A stretch of 64,000 bases of DNA from contig JBGARJ010000014.1 in assembly GCA_044230315.1 (NCBI GenBank), positions 1 to 64,000 on the forward strand, given 5' to 3'. The notes beneath the pieces were generated by a model, which saw only the letters and a list, made by a program, of their open reading frames with translations, was not told where the DNA came from and ran no database searches. Position numbers and translations under genes: made by a program. This stretch comes from M3007 sp044230315. Its GTDB lineage: Bacteria; Bacteroidota; Bacteroidia; Chitinophagales; Saprospiraceae. Shown in pieces: positions 52,093 through 59,606 of this stretch; position 1 is the first letter of the stretch, and each line of letters starts with the position of its first letter.

Positions 52093-53460
52093 ATGAAACA
52101 AACGAAATACACCACTTCGCGGCGGTCATTTGTCAAAAAAATGGCCGCCGGCGCCGCTCTGCTCACCACCTCCGGCCCGCAAATACTCGCCGGGCGCGCC
52201 GAGGTGCAACAATTTTTCCTGGGACGGGAAAGCGCTTTTTCTGCCAATGACCAAATCCAGATCGCCCTCATCGGCGCCGGAGGCATGGGCACGGCCGACA
52301 CCGAGACCGCCCTCCAGATACCCGGTGTGAAGCTCGTAGCGGTATGCGACCTCTACGCGGGCCGGCTCGACGCCGCGCGCGAGCACTGGGGCAAGGACCT
52401 GTTCACCACCCGTGACTACCGCGAGATCCTGAGCCGAAGCGATGTGGACGCGGTGATCATCGGCACGCCCGACCACTGGCACAAACAGATCTCGGTGGAA
52501 GCCCTGCAACAGGGCAAGAGCGCCTATTGTGAAAAACCGATGGTGCACGACGTGTCCGAAGGGCCTGCCGTCATCCAGGCCCAACAAAAAAGCGGTAAAA
52601 CCTTCCAGGTCGGCAGCCAGGGCATGAGCTCGCTGGGCAATGAAAAGGCCAAAGAACTCTTCGAAAGCGGCGCCATCGGCCAGTTGATCTACGCCGAAGG
52701 ATTCTGGGCGCGCAACTCGCCGGTGGGCGCCTGGCAATACGCCATCCCGGCCGACGCCTCTCCGGAAACGGTAGACTGGGAGCGCTACATTGCCAACACC
52801 ACCAAACGCGACTTCGACCCGCTCCGGTTCTTCCGCTGGCGCAATTACCGCGACTACGGCACCGGCGTGTCGGGCGACCTCTTTGTGCACCTGTTCTCCA
52901 GCCTGCATTTTATCACCAGCTCATTCGGACCCGAGAAGGTGATGGCTACGGGCGGCCTTCGCTATTGGAAAGACGGCCGGGAAGTGCCCGATGTGCTGCT
53001 CGGCATGTTCGATTATCCCGAGGCTAAAGCGCACCCGGCTTTCAACCTGTCGCTGCGGGTCAATTTCGTCGACGGCACCTCCGGCTCCACCTATCTCCGC
53101 ATGGTCGGCAGCGAAGGCGCCATGGATGTCACCTGGGACGACGTGTACCTGCGAAAAAACCTTACCACCGACCCGATGGACGCCTTCATGGCCGAAAAAA
53201 CCAACGAACTGGACCAAGCCCGGGCCGATCGCAAACGGATGTTGCCACCCGCCGAGGCGCACTACACCGTGGAAAAAGGTTACAAAGGCGCGCATTACGA
53301 CCACTTTACCAATTTTTTCTTTGGCGTCCGCAACGGCAAACCGGTAACGGAGGACGCCGTATTCGGCTATCGCGCCGCCGCGCCCGCGCTGCTGTGCAAC
53401 GACAGTTATTTTGAAGGAAAAACGGTGCGTTGGGACCCGGTAAACATGAAAAAACTGTAA
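52093..53460 (+). CDS. Tat-exported Gfo/Idh/MocA family oxidoreductase
   Basis: A 455-residue NAD(P)-dependent oxidoreductase with a twin-arginine signal (TSRRSFVKKMAAGAALL), so it is exported folded with cofactor to the periplasm. The Rossmann start IALIGAGGMGTADTETAL, the EKPMVHD catalytic-lysine motif and the C-terminal sheet domain are typical. Members of this group oxidise the C3 hydroxyl of sugars or glycosides. The two DUF1080 genes that follow, a family now linked to 3-keto-glycoside cleavage, support that role (inference). Hairpin copy C begins at the base after its stop codon. Confidence 0.93.
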   Translation: MKQTKYTTSRRSFVKKMAAGAALLTTSGPQILAGRAEVQQFFLGRESAFSANDQIQIALIGAGGMGTADTETALQIPGVKLVAVCDLYAGRLDAAREHWGKDLFTTRDYREILSRSDVDAVIIGTPDHWHKQISVEALQQGKSAYCEKPMVHDVSEGPAVIQAQQKSGKTFQVGSQGMSSLGNEKAKELFESGAIGQLIYAEGFWARNSPVGAWQYAIPADASPETVDWERYIANTTKRDFDPLRFFRWRNYRDYGTGVSGDLFVHLFSSLHFITSSFGPEKVMATGGLRYWKDGREVPDVLLGMFDYPEAKAHPAFNLSLRVNFVDGTSGSTYLRMVGSEGAMDVTWDDVYLRKNLTTDPMDAFMAEKTNELDQARADRKRMLPPAEAHYTVEKGYKGAHYDHFTNFFFGVRNGKPVTEDAVFGYRAAAPALLCNDSYFEGKTVRWDPVNMKKL

Positions 53461-53619
53461 GAACATGTTTGGAATTTCATTGCTGGGCTCCAAACGGAAA
53501 ATTTTATTTCATACGGCGTTAAATTTTTCAGCGGATTGCCCGCATACGCTTGCAAAATTTGCCTTGTCTGAAATGAAATTTTCCCGTTTTCGCCACAGCA
53601 TGAAAATCCAAACATGTTC
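53461..53619 (+). repeat. Dispersed hairpin element, copy C (upstream of first DUF1080 gene)
   Basis: A long imperfect palindrome: gaacatgtttggaatttcat at 53461 pairs with ...catgaaaatccaaacatgttc ending at 53619, and pairing continues inward (caaacggaaaatttt / aaattttcccgttt). The core cggcgttaaatttttc...gattgcccgc...tgcaaaatttgcc is the best-preserved copy of the family. It starts directly after the oxidoreductase stop and ends 26 bases before the next ATG, so it is inside the presumed operon. Confidence 0.85.
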
Positions 53620-53645
53620 TAACAGCGTTCAACAAAACGGCATTT

Positions 53646-54353
53646 ATGAAAATATACCACTTCCTTTTTGCGGCCTTGTTGCTGGAGGCCGCGTGCTCGC
53701 CCCGAATGAACCAACTCAGCAAAGCCGAAACAAAATCGGGCTGGCAACTCTTGTTCGACGGCAAAACCACCAATGGCTGGCATACCTACGGCCAAAAAAC
53801 GGTGCGCGGCTGGGCCGTGGAAAACGGCGAACTGATCGCATTGGGACAAGCCGGGCACGAAGGCACAGCCAACGATATCGTGACCGAACGCAGCTATGAG
53901 AACTTTGAATTGGTGGTCGACTGGAAGATGTCGCCCGGCGGCAACAGCGGCATCTTTTTCAACGTGCTGGAAGACCCCGCCAAATATGCCACTGTTTATT
54001 CCACGGGCCCTGAATACCAGTTGGTGGATGATGTGGGGTTTCCGGAAAAACTGGAGGAGTGGCAAAAATCGGCGGCCAACTACGGCATGCACCCGCCAGC
54101 ACGCATGGTGCTCAAGCCCGTAGGCGAATATAACCATACCCGCATCGTGGTCAACAAAGGCCATGTGGAACACTGGCTGAACGGCGTCAAGGTAGTCGAT
54201 TACCAACTCTGGACGCCCGAATGGGAAGCCCTCGTGAAAGCCGGCAAATGGAAAGACTATCCCGGCTACGGCCGTGCAAAAAGCGGTCGCATCGGGCTGC
54301 AGGATCACGGCAACAAGATCTGGTTTCGGAACATCAAAATCCGCCCGTTATGA
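53646..54353 (+). CDS. DUF1080 lipoprotein (3-keto-disaccharide hydrolase family)
   Basis: A 235-residue lipoprotein (lipobox LEAAC, C17) with a DUF1080 concanavalin-like domain: GWQLLFDGKTTNGWHTYG, GWAVENGELIALG, YENFELVVDWKMSPGGNSGIFFNV, HWLNGVKVVDYQLW and GRIGLQDHGNKIWFRNIKIRPL. Characterised family members cleave 3-keto-glycosides. Its placement after a Tat-exported sugar oxidoreductase fits oxidation then cleavage in the periplasm or at the surface. Its stop overlaps the start of the second DUF1080 gene (ATGA), so translation is coupled. Confidence 0.92.
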   Translation: MKIYHFLFAALLLEAACSPRMNQLSKAETKSGWQLLFDGKTTNGWHTYGQKTVRGWAVENGELIALGQAGHEGTANDIVTERSYENFELVVDWKMSPGGNSGIFFNVLEDPAKYATVYSTGPEYQLVDDVGFPEKLEEWQKSAANYGMHPPARMVLKPVGEYNHTRIVVNKGHVEHWLNGVKVVDYQLWTPEWEALVKAGKWKDYPGYGRAKSGRIGLQDHGNKIWFRNIKIRPL

Positions 54354-54964
54354 GGACGGTCACCGGCATTTGCCTGCTGGCTGCTGCGGTGCTGGCTGCC
54401 TGTTCCGGAGCGCGCCGGATGCCGCCGGGCAGCATTTCCCTGTTCAATGGCAAAGACCTGTCGGGCTGGGAGATCTACGGCGCCGAACGCTGGTACGTCG
54501 AAGGCGGCGATCTCGTTTGCGAAAGCGGGCCCGCCAAGCAATATGGCTACCTCGCCACTACGGCGCAGTATCGCGATTTCGACCTTACGTTGGAGTTCAA
54601 ACAAGAATCGAACGGCAATAGCGGCGTGTTTTTCCGCTCCTCGATTGACGGCACCAAAATCACCGGCTGGCAGGCCGAAGTGGCGCCACCGGGCCACCAC
54701 ACAGGCGGCATTTACGAATCGTATGGGCGGGGCTGGCTGATCCGGCCGGATTCCAGCCTCGAAAAAACGCTGCGGATGGGCGAGTGGAACACCATGCGCG
54801 TGCGGGCCCGGGGCGACTCGGTGACCACCTGGCTCAACGGCGTTCAAATGATCGCGTTACAGGATGCTAAGATCGGTCAGGCGACCGGCCAGATCGCCTT
54901 GCAGATACACGACGGCGGCGGAATCAAGGTGCGCTGGCGGAGACTTTGGCTGAGGCCCTTGTGA
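54350..54964 (+). CDS. Second DUF1080 lipoprotein, translationally coupled
   Basis: A 204-residue lipoprotein (lipobox LAAC, C18) with a shorter DUF1080 domain: SISLFNGKDLSGWEIYG, YVEGGDLVCES, YRDFDLTLEFKQESNGNSGVFFRSS, TTWLNGVQMIALQD, GQIALQIHDGGGIKVRWRRLWLRPL. The ATG at 54350 overlaps the previous stop by four bases. It resembles its neighbour only at family level, so it may act on a different glycoside or linkage rather than being a recent duplicate. It converges with the TPR gene, 11 bases apart. Confidence 0.92.
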   Translation: MRTVTGICLLAAAVLAACSGARRMPPGSISLFNGKDLSGWEIYGAERWYVEGGDLVCESGPAKQYGYLATTAQYRDFDLTLEFKQESNGNSGVFFRSSIDGTKITGWQAEVAPPGHHTGGIYESYGRGWLIRPDSSLEKTLRMGEWNTMRVRARGDSVTTWLNGVQMIALQDAKIGQATGQIALQIHDGGGIKVRWRRLWLRPL

Positions 54965-54975
54965 AGCGCGCGCCC

Positions 54976-56793
54976 CTACTGCACCTTGTCGCCCCGCAGG
55001 ATCCGGAACCGCTTGCGGGCGTCCACGGCGAACACACTGCCGGAATAGTCAAGGAAGATCTTTTCGTAAAGCGCCTTGGCTTTTTCCAGATCGTTGAGCT
55101 TTTCCTCGTAGAGTTGGGCCAGGGCAAAAAGCGAGTTGTCGGCCCGGATGTCTTCGGGGAATTTGTCGGCCACCTGCTGGTACAGTTCGGCGGCTTTCTG
55201 GTAGTCGCGTTTTTTCTCGTAGATCTGTGCTTCGAGGTAGAGGATATCGTCCTGCAGGGTGTTTTCGGGGTAGCCCTGGCGCAAGCTATCCAGTTTTTGG
55301 AATGCTTCGGCGAACCGGTTCTGGAACACCAGCAATTCGGCGCTGGCGTATAGGGACATGGCGTCGGTGGTGGTGTCGGAATTCAGGTTGTCCATGATAA
55401 ACACCGAGAGGTCGAGCGCGTCGTTGGCGATGAGTTTGGAGGTAGAGGCTTTCAACACGTTGAATTGCTCTTGGGCCCACTCGAAATCGCCGTTGAAGTA
55501 CGACAGTTTTGCGTTTTTGAAGCGCGCTTCCTGGCCGAGTTGTTCTTCGCGAAAATCTTTGTCCACCTGGCTGTACAGCAGGGTGCTCTCCCAGATATCG
55601 CCGTTCATAAGGTAAAAATCGGCCAGGTTGATCTTCACGCGGGCCAGGGTATTGCGGTCGATGCCGGGCGACTGGCGCAGTTCGTCGAGCAGGGCGATGG
55701 CCTTGTTGAGGTCGTTGATATAGAACGCTTCCAGATCGGCCAGTTGGATGACGATATAGGCCGTGCTGCGGCCGCGGGCGTATTGCGACAGGAAGTTTTC
55801 GTACTCCGCTTCGAGGGTGCGGAGTTCTTCCAGGGTGTAGTCGTAGCCTTCGGTGATCTTGCGCCGGCGGCAGTTCATAGCTTCGCGTTTGGCGTCGAAA
55901 AAGAAGGGGTTTTGCGCGCCTTTTTCCTGGATAATGTATTCGTAGCCGGCGATGGCGGTGTCGTAATCTTTGCCGTTGGCGGCGTCGTTGGCGAGTTTGA
56001 AAATACGCTGGCCGGGTTCGCCGAGGCGTTTGTCGAGGGCCTTGTATTGCCGCAAGGCGCTTTTAAAATCCTTGCGTTGCACGAAGGACCAGGCGAGGAG
56101 TTCCACAAAATCGGCGTTGTTGTCGGACTGCAGGCGGGTGTACAACTGCGATTGCAGTTCGGCGTATTCGTCGTCGCCCAGGTAGCGGGCCAGCATGGTT
56201 TGGATGGTGATGAGCCGGCTGGGGTCGGCTTCCAGGCTGTTGAGGTAGTATTTGATCATTTGGGGGGTGTCGCCTTTGCGGCGGTAAAGCTCGGCGAGGT
56301 TGTAGGCAAAAATAGTTTGGTCCTTGGCCAGCGTGCCGCCGCGTTCGAAAGTTTCGATGGCAAGGTCGTATTTGGCGTTGGTGATGAAGGTATTGGCCAG
56401 AGCGTTCACCGAGGCGTAGTCTTCCGCCATTTTTTCGATGGCCATCTTGTATTGCGCCTGGGCTTCTTCCAGTTTGCCCTGCCGGTCATAGAGGTTGCCA
56501 TAGAAAACATAGAGTTTGGTATTATTGGGCGAGCGGCGCAGTTGTTTTTTCAGGGCCTTTTCGCCCTCGTCGTATTGTTCGAGGTTGAGCAGGCTGTTGA
56601 GGTAGCGCTCGAAATAGTAGTCGCCCAGCCCGCGGTCGTTGTCGAGCAGCTGGCCGTACAGTGCGGCGGCTTTTTCATATTCGCCGTTGAGGTAGTACTG
56701 GTTGGCGAGGTTGGGGTCTTGTGCCCGGGCGGTGGAGAGCAGGCCGGCGAAAGCGATCAACAGGGCGGCGATGCGCAGCGCGTACAATTTCAT
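54976..56793 (-). CDS. Exported TPR-repeat protein
   Basis: A 605-residue protein with a signal peptide (ALRIAALLIAFAGLLSTARA, cleavage before QDP) and at least a dozen tetratricopeptide-type repeats across its length (ANQYYLNGEYEKAAALYGQLLDN at the start, AELYQQVADKFPEDIRADNSLFALAQLYEEKLNDLEKAKALYEKI at the end). It is likely a periplasmic or outer-membrane-associated scaffold; gliding or secretion assembly proteins of this shape are known in the phylum, but no specific assignment is possible. The ATG at 56793 begins the signal peptide and follows a perfect -7 box. Confidence 0.88.
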   Translation of the reverse strand: MKLYALRIAALLIAFAGLLSTARAQDPNLANQYYLNGEYEKAAALYGQLLDNDRGLGDYYFERYLNSLLNLEQYDEGEKALKKQLRRSPNNTKLYVFYGNLYDRQGKLEEAQAQYKMAIEKMAEDYASVNALANTFITNAKYDLAIETFERGGTLAKDQTIFAYNLAELYRRKGDTPQMIKYYLNSLEADPSRLITIQTMLARYLGDDEYAELQSQLYTRLQSDNNADFVELLAWSFVQRKDFKSALRQYKALDKRLGEPGQRIFKLANDAANGKDYDTAIAGYEYIIQEKGAQNPFFFDAKREAMNCRRRKITEGYDYTLEELRTLEAEYENFLSQYARGRSTAYIVIQLADLEAFYINDLNKAIALLDELRQSPGIDRNTLARVKINLADFYLMNGDIWESTLLYSQVDKDFREEQLGQEARFKNAKLSYFNGDFEWAQEQFNVLKASTSKLIANDALDLSVFIMDNLNSDTTTDAMSLYASAELLVFQNRFAEAFQKLDSLRQGYPENTLQDDILYLEAQIYEKKRDYQKAAELYQQVADKFPEDIRADNSLFALAQLYEEKLNDLEKAKALYEKIFLDYSGSVFAVDARKRFRILRGDKVQ

Positions 56794-56825
56794 GTGTCTA
56801 AAAGTTTGAGCCGAAAGAGCGGTGG

Positions 56826-56833
56826 CAAAGGTA
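56826..56833 (-). promoter_or_regulatory. Predicted -7 element of the TPR gene
   Basis: Minus-strand TACCTTTG matches TAnnTTTG and ends 32 bases before the ATG at 56793. Confidence 0.5.
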
Positions 56834-56895
56834 CCGGAAAATAACGTGCGGGGCACGCATTGTGTTTTCAAGCGGGGCAGGATCCGGGCCGAAAC

Positions 56896-58038
56896 CTATT
56901 GCTTAAGGGGCTCCGTTTTCAAATAATCAAAATAAGCGGGGATCGTATCAGCGTGGAGCCGTTCGCCGCTCGAACCGGTAAGCCCTTGAAATGCAGCGAT
57001 TCCGACATAAACGGGCTGAAACGGGAGTTCGATTTCGCGGGTGGGGTATTCCTGAAAGACAATACCGGTGGGACCGGCCAGGTAACTGATCAACACCTTT
57101 CGATGGTCGATGCGAATAGAGAAACCTATGCGCTGGATCGTCTCGTTCGACAATTGGGGGAAATTCATATAAACCGGCGGGTACTCGTAGGGCACACTGT
57201 CTTGCATTCGCAGGGTCGAATACTTCTGCACCGCATGGGTAATCATGCCGTTGCTGTGAAAACCATTTCCCGGAAAGCTGTCATAAACAAATGTCATGCG
57301 CAGGCAGTTTGCCGCGTCGGGGGTGGAGCCGAACAAAAAGATTCCGGCTTGTTGCCAGTTCTGACGAGGGCTAAAAGAGCCGGTAATAACAGACGTAACG
57401 ACGCACCGTTCACTACCCAGGCGCTTATAAACGAGGTTTTTTATATAAGGGCTTTCGCCGGCTTCCCATTTTACCCAGAAATCGCCGGGGTAGGTATACA
57501 AGGCAAGACAGCCCGGTCGGGGTTGTCTGCAAAAGGCCTCAGCGTCGTAATACAGCATATCGAAGCCCCGGCTGCGCAGGCTCACCGGGCGCACATCGTC
57601 GAAGGTTTCTTTCCAGTAAACCGGTTGGTTCATCCATTGGCAAATGCCGGCTAAACCAAGAACAAACACCAACAAGCCGGCCGTGCCGCGCCAAAGCCAC
57701 TTTTTGGGTGCATTGGGCGAGCGGAAGGCCGGGACGGCCTTCGATTCGACATAGAGGATAAGCGCCCGGATAAAATCGTCGCCAAAAGAGGCTTTTTCCA
57801 ATTTATTGGCTACGCAAACGGCCGGATCGGTGTAGTAAAAAAATTTTCGCAGGCGGTTGGCGGTGACGGAGGGGGCCATCTCGCCCACAGCCTGGATAAT
57901 GTCATCGGCGAGGGGTTGATACGACTTTTTGTATTGGGTAACCCGAAAACCGGCTCCGTTGAACGGGCTGCTGAGAAAACGTTTTTTGACGCGTTCGCGC
58001 AGGAGGGTAGCTTCCGTTGGTGTAAGTTCTTTGATCAT
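56896..58038 (-). CDS. Membrane protein with cytoplasmic helical N-terminal domain, unknown function
   Basis: A 380-residue protein of unrecognised family. The first ~100 residues form a charged helical domain (LTPTEATLLRERVKKRFL...SVTANRLRKFFYYTDPAVCVANKLEKASFGDDF). A single membrane helix follows at about 113-133 (WLWRGTAGLLVFVLGLAGICQ). The ~245-residue outer part carries paired cysteines and beta-type sequence ending in a strand set reminiscent of concanavalin-like lectin folds (VYVGIAAFQGLTG). The N-terminal part recalls a DNA- or protein-binding domain seen fused to diverse membrane proteins in Saprospiria (inference). It is 102 bases upstream of the TPR gene on the same strand. Confidence 0.75.
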   Translation of the reverse strand: MIKELTPTEATLLRERVKKRFLSSPFNGAGFRVTQYKKSYQPLADDIIQAVGEMAPSVTANRLRKFFYYTDPAVCVANKLEKASFGDDFIRALILYVESKAVPAFRSPNAPKKWLWRGTAGLLVFVLGLAGICQWMNQPVYWKETFDDVRPVSLRSRGFDMLYYDAEAFCRQPRPGCLALYTYPGDFWVKWEAGESPYIKNLVYKRLGSERCVVTSVITGSFSPRQNWQQAGIFLFGSTPDAANCLRMTFVYDSFPGNGFHSNGMITHAVQKYSTLRMQDSVPYEYPPVYMNFPQLSNETIQRIGFSIRIDHRKVLISYLAGPTGIVFQEYPTREIELPFQPVYVGIAAFQGLTGSSGERLHADTIPAYFDYLKTEPLKQ

Positions 58039-58202
58039 TTTTGACCAGGGTGGCGGTCAAAAATAGCAAAAAAATAGGGATGAACAATGATGAGAACACC
58101 TCGGGAAGCAAAACAGGAACAGGTAAGCCCCGGCCTGACTAAACGAATAAACCACCTTCACAAGCAAAATTCCACCTTTCTCTTTCACCAAACGAACAAC
58201 TT

Positions 58203-59459
58203 ATGGATCGGTCTTTTCCCCGCTTATTGGTACTGTTCTGCCTGTTGGCGCCCCGCTGGATGGCGGCGCAGGGTACGGTCAAAAATTTTTCCATTTTCAG
58301 CCCGGCTCTGGGCGCTCCGGAGGCGCTCCAAATCTATCTGCCCGAAGGGTACGATTCTACCGGAACAACTACTTATCCCGTGGTTTACTTCCTGCACGGC
58401 TCTACGCTTAATTTTTCCAGTTACCCTTGTTTACTGGATGCATTGGATCTTATGATCAGTTCCGGCGAGATCCATCCGATGATTGTTGTTAAGCCCAACG
58501 GCAGCCAGGGCCCGTACCTCGGCAGCATGTACACCAACTCCAGCCTCAACGGCAACGTGGAAGATTGCATCGTTAACGATGTCATCAGCTACATCGATAC
58601 GCATTACAAAACAAAAGCCGACCGGCAGCACCGCTGCATCTTCGGCCACTCAATGGGCGCCAACGGATCGGCCCAAATGGCGCTGAAATATCCAGGCAAG
58701 TTTCGCGCCTTCGCAGCCCTGAGTGGCGTGATGGATTTCAGCCAGTTTTACCTGTTCTTCAATCTGATGCTGGCGACCGATTACCCCGGTGGGCCGCCCT
58801 ACACGTATATGTACCAGGGTTTGAGCCAATTTTTAACCTCGGCGACCTTTTCAGCGGCCTCGGGATATTCGCCTGACCCCAATAGCTTTCCGCCGGTCGA
58901 ATTTCCGCTCGACAGCCTCGGTCACATCATTCCGGCCGTGATGGCCAAATGGTACGCCTTCGACCCGGCACGGAAGGTCGTTCAATCGCCGCCCGGGGAC
59001 TCGCTCGGCATTTATTTTGATTGTGGCGAACAGGACGAGCTCAAACTCTACCCGATGAATCTGGGCTTTCGGGATTCACTCCAGAAAGCGGGAGCCGATT
59101 TTGTGTTTCGTTCCTTCACGGGCGGACACAGCAACCAGGTCTGCAACCGAATATCCCTGGCACTCCAGTACCTCGATTCGATGATGCTGACGCCTATTGT
59201 TTCGGCCTCGGAAAAACCGGTTTCGGAAAAATTAAGGCTGTATCCCAACCCAGCCAACGACGAAATTACGGCGCCACTGGGGTTGGAAATGCCGCGTGAA
59301 GCGGCCATTTTTGATATGCAGGGGCGGCGTATCATTTCGATAGACGTGCGTCATGCCACAGCGAAAATCGACATCCATGCCTTGCTGCCCGGGATTTACC
59401 TGTTGAAAATCGCTGGACCAGATGGGGTGCGCGTCGGGAAATTTATAAAACGAAGTTGA
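58203..59459 (+). CDS. Secreted esterase (esterase D/FeeA-like) with type IX sorting tail
   Basis: A 418-residue secreted alpha/beta hydrolase. After a signal peptide (LFCLLAPRWMAAQ) comes a PF00756-type esterase domain (YPVVYFLHGSTLNFSS, nucleophile S150 in GHSMGANG, later HSNQV supplying the histidine). The last ~75 residues form a type IX secretion C-terminal domain (LRLYPNPANDEI...GIYLLKIAGPDGVRVGKFIKRS), so it is exported across the outer membrane and attached or released. A feruloyl- or acetyl-esterase role on plant or algal glycans is plausible but not shown. The DUF4838 gene follows. Confidence 0.92.
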   Translation: MDRSFPRLLVLFCLLAPRWMAAQGTVKNFSIFSPALGAPEALQIYLPEGYDSTGTTTYPVVYFLHGSTLNFSSYPCLLDALDLMISSGEIHPMIVVKPNGSQGPYLGSMYTNSSLNGNVEDCIVNDVISYIDTHYKTKADRQHRCIFGHSMGANGSAQMALKYPGKFRAFAALSGVMDFSQFYLFFNLMLATDYPGGPPYTYMYQGLSQFLTSATFSAASGYSPDPNSFPPVEFPLDSLGHIIPAVMAKWYAFDPARKVVQSPPGDSLGIYFDCGEQDELKLYPMNLGFRDSLQKAGADFVFRSFTGGHSNQVCNRISLALQYLDSMMLTPIVSASEKPVSEKLRLYPNPANDEITAPLGLEMPREAAIFDMQGRRIISIDVRHATAKIDIHALLPGIYLLKIAGPDGVRVGKFIKRS

Positions 59460-59606
59460 GCAAAAGCCAACCGGTATTTCAGGGCAGTTTGGGCTGAACG
59501 GTCCACTGCCCTGATTTTTTTGCCCTTCCGTCATGTTAAACTACCTGCCTTTCACCCGTCCTTTTCGGCCAGGCAGCTTAAATTGCAAGGGTCAAAAGCA
59601 AACGCT

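Noticed and set aside
55465..56844. Plus-strand frame of about 460 codons opposite the TPR gene
   Set aside because: Val/Phe/Gly-rich antisense shadow of repeated TPR codons.
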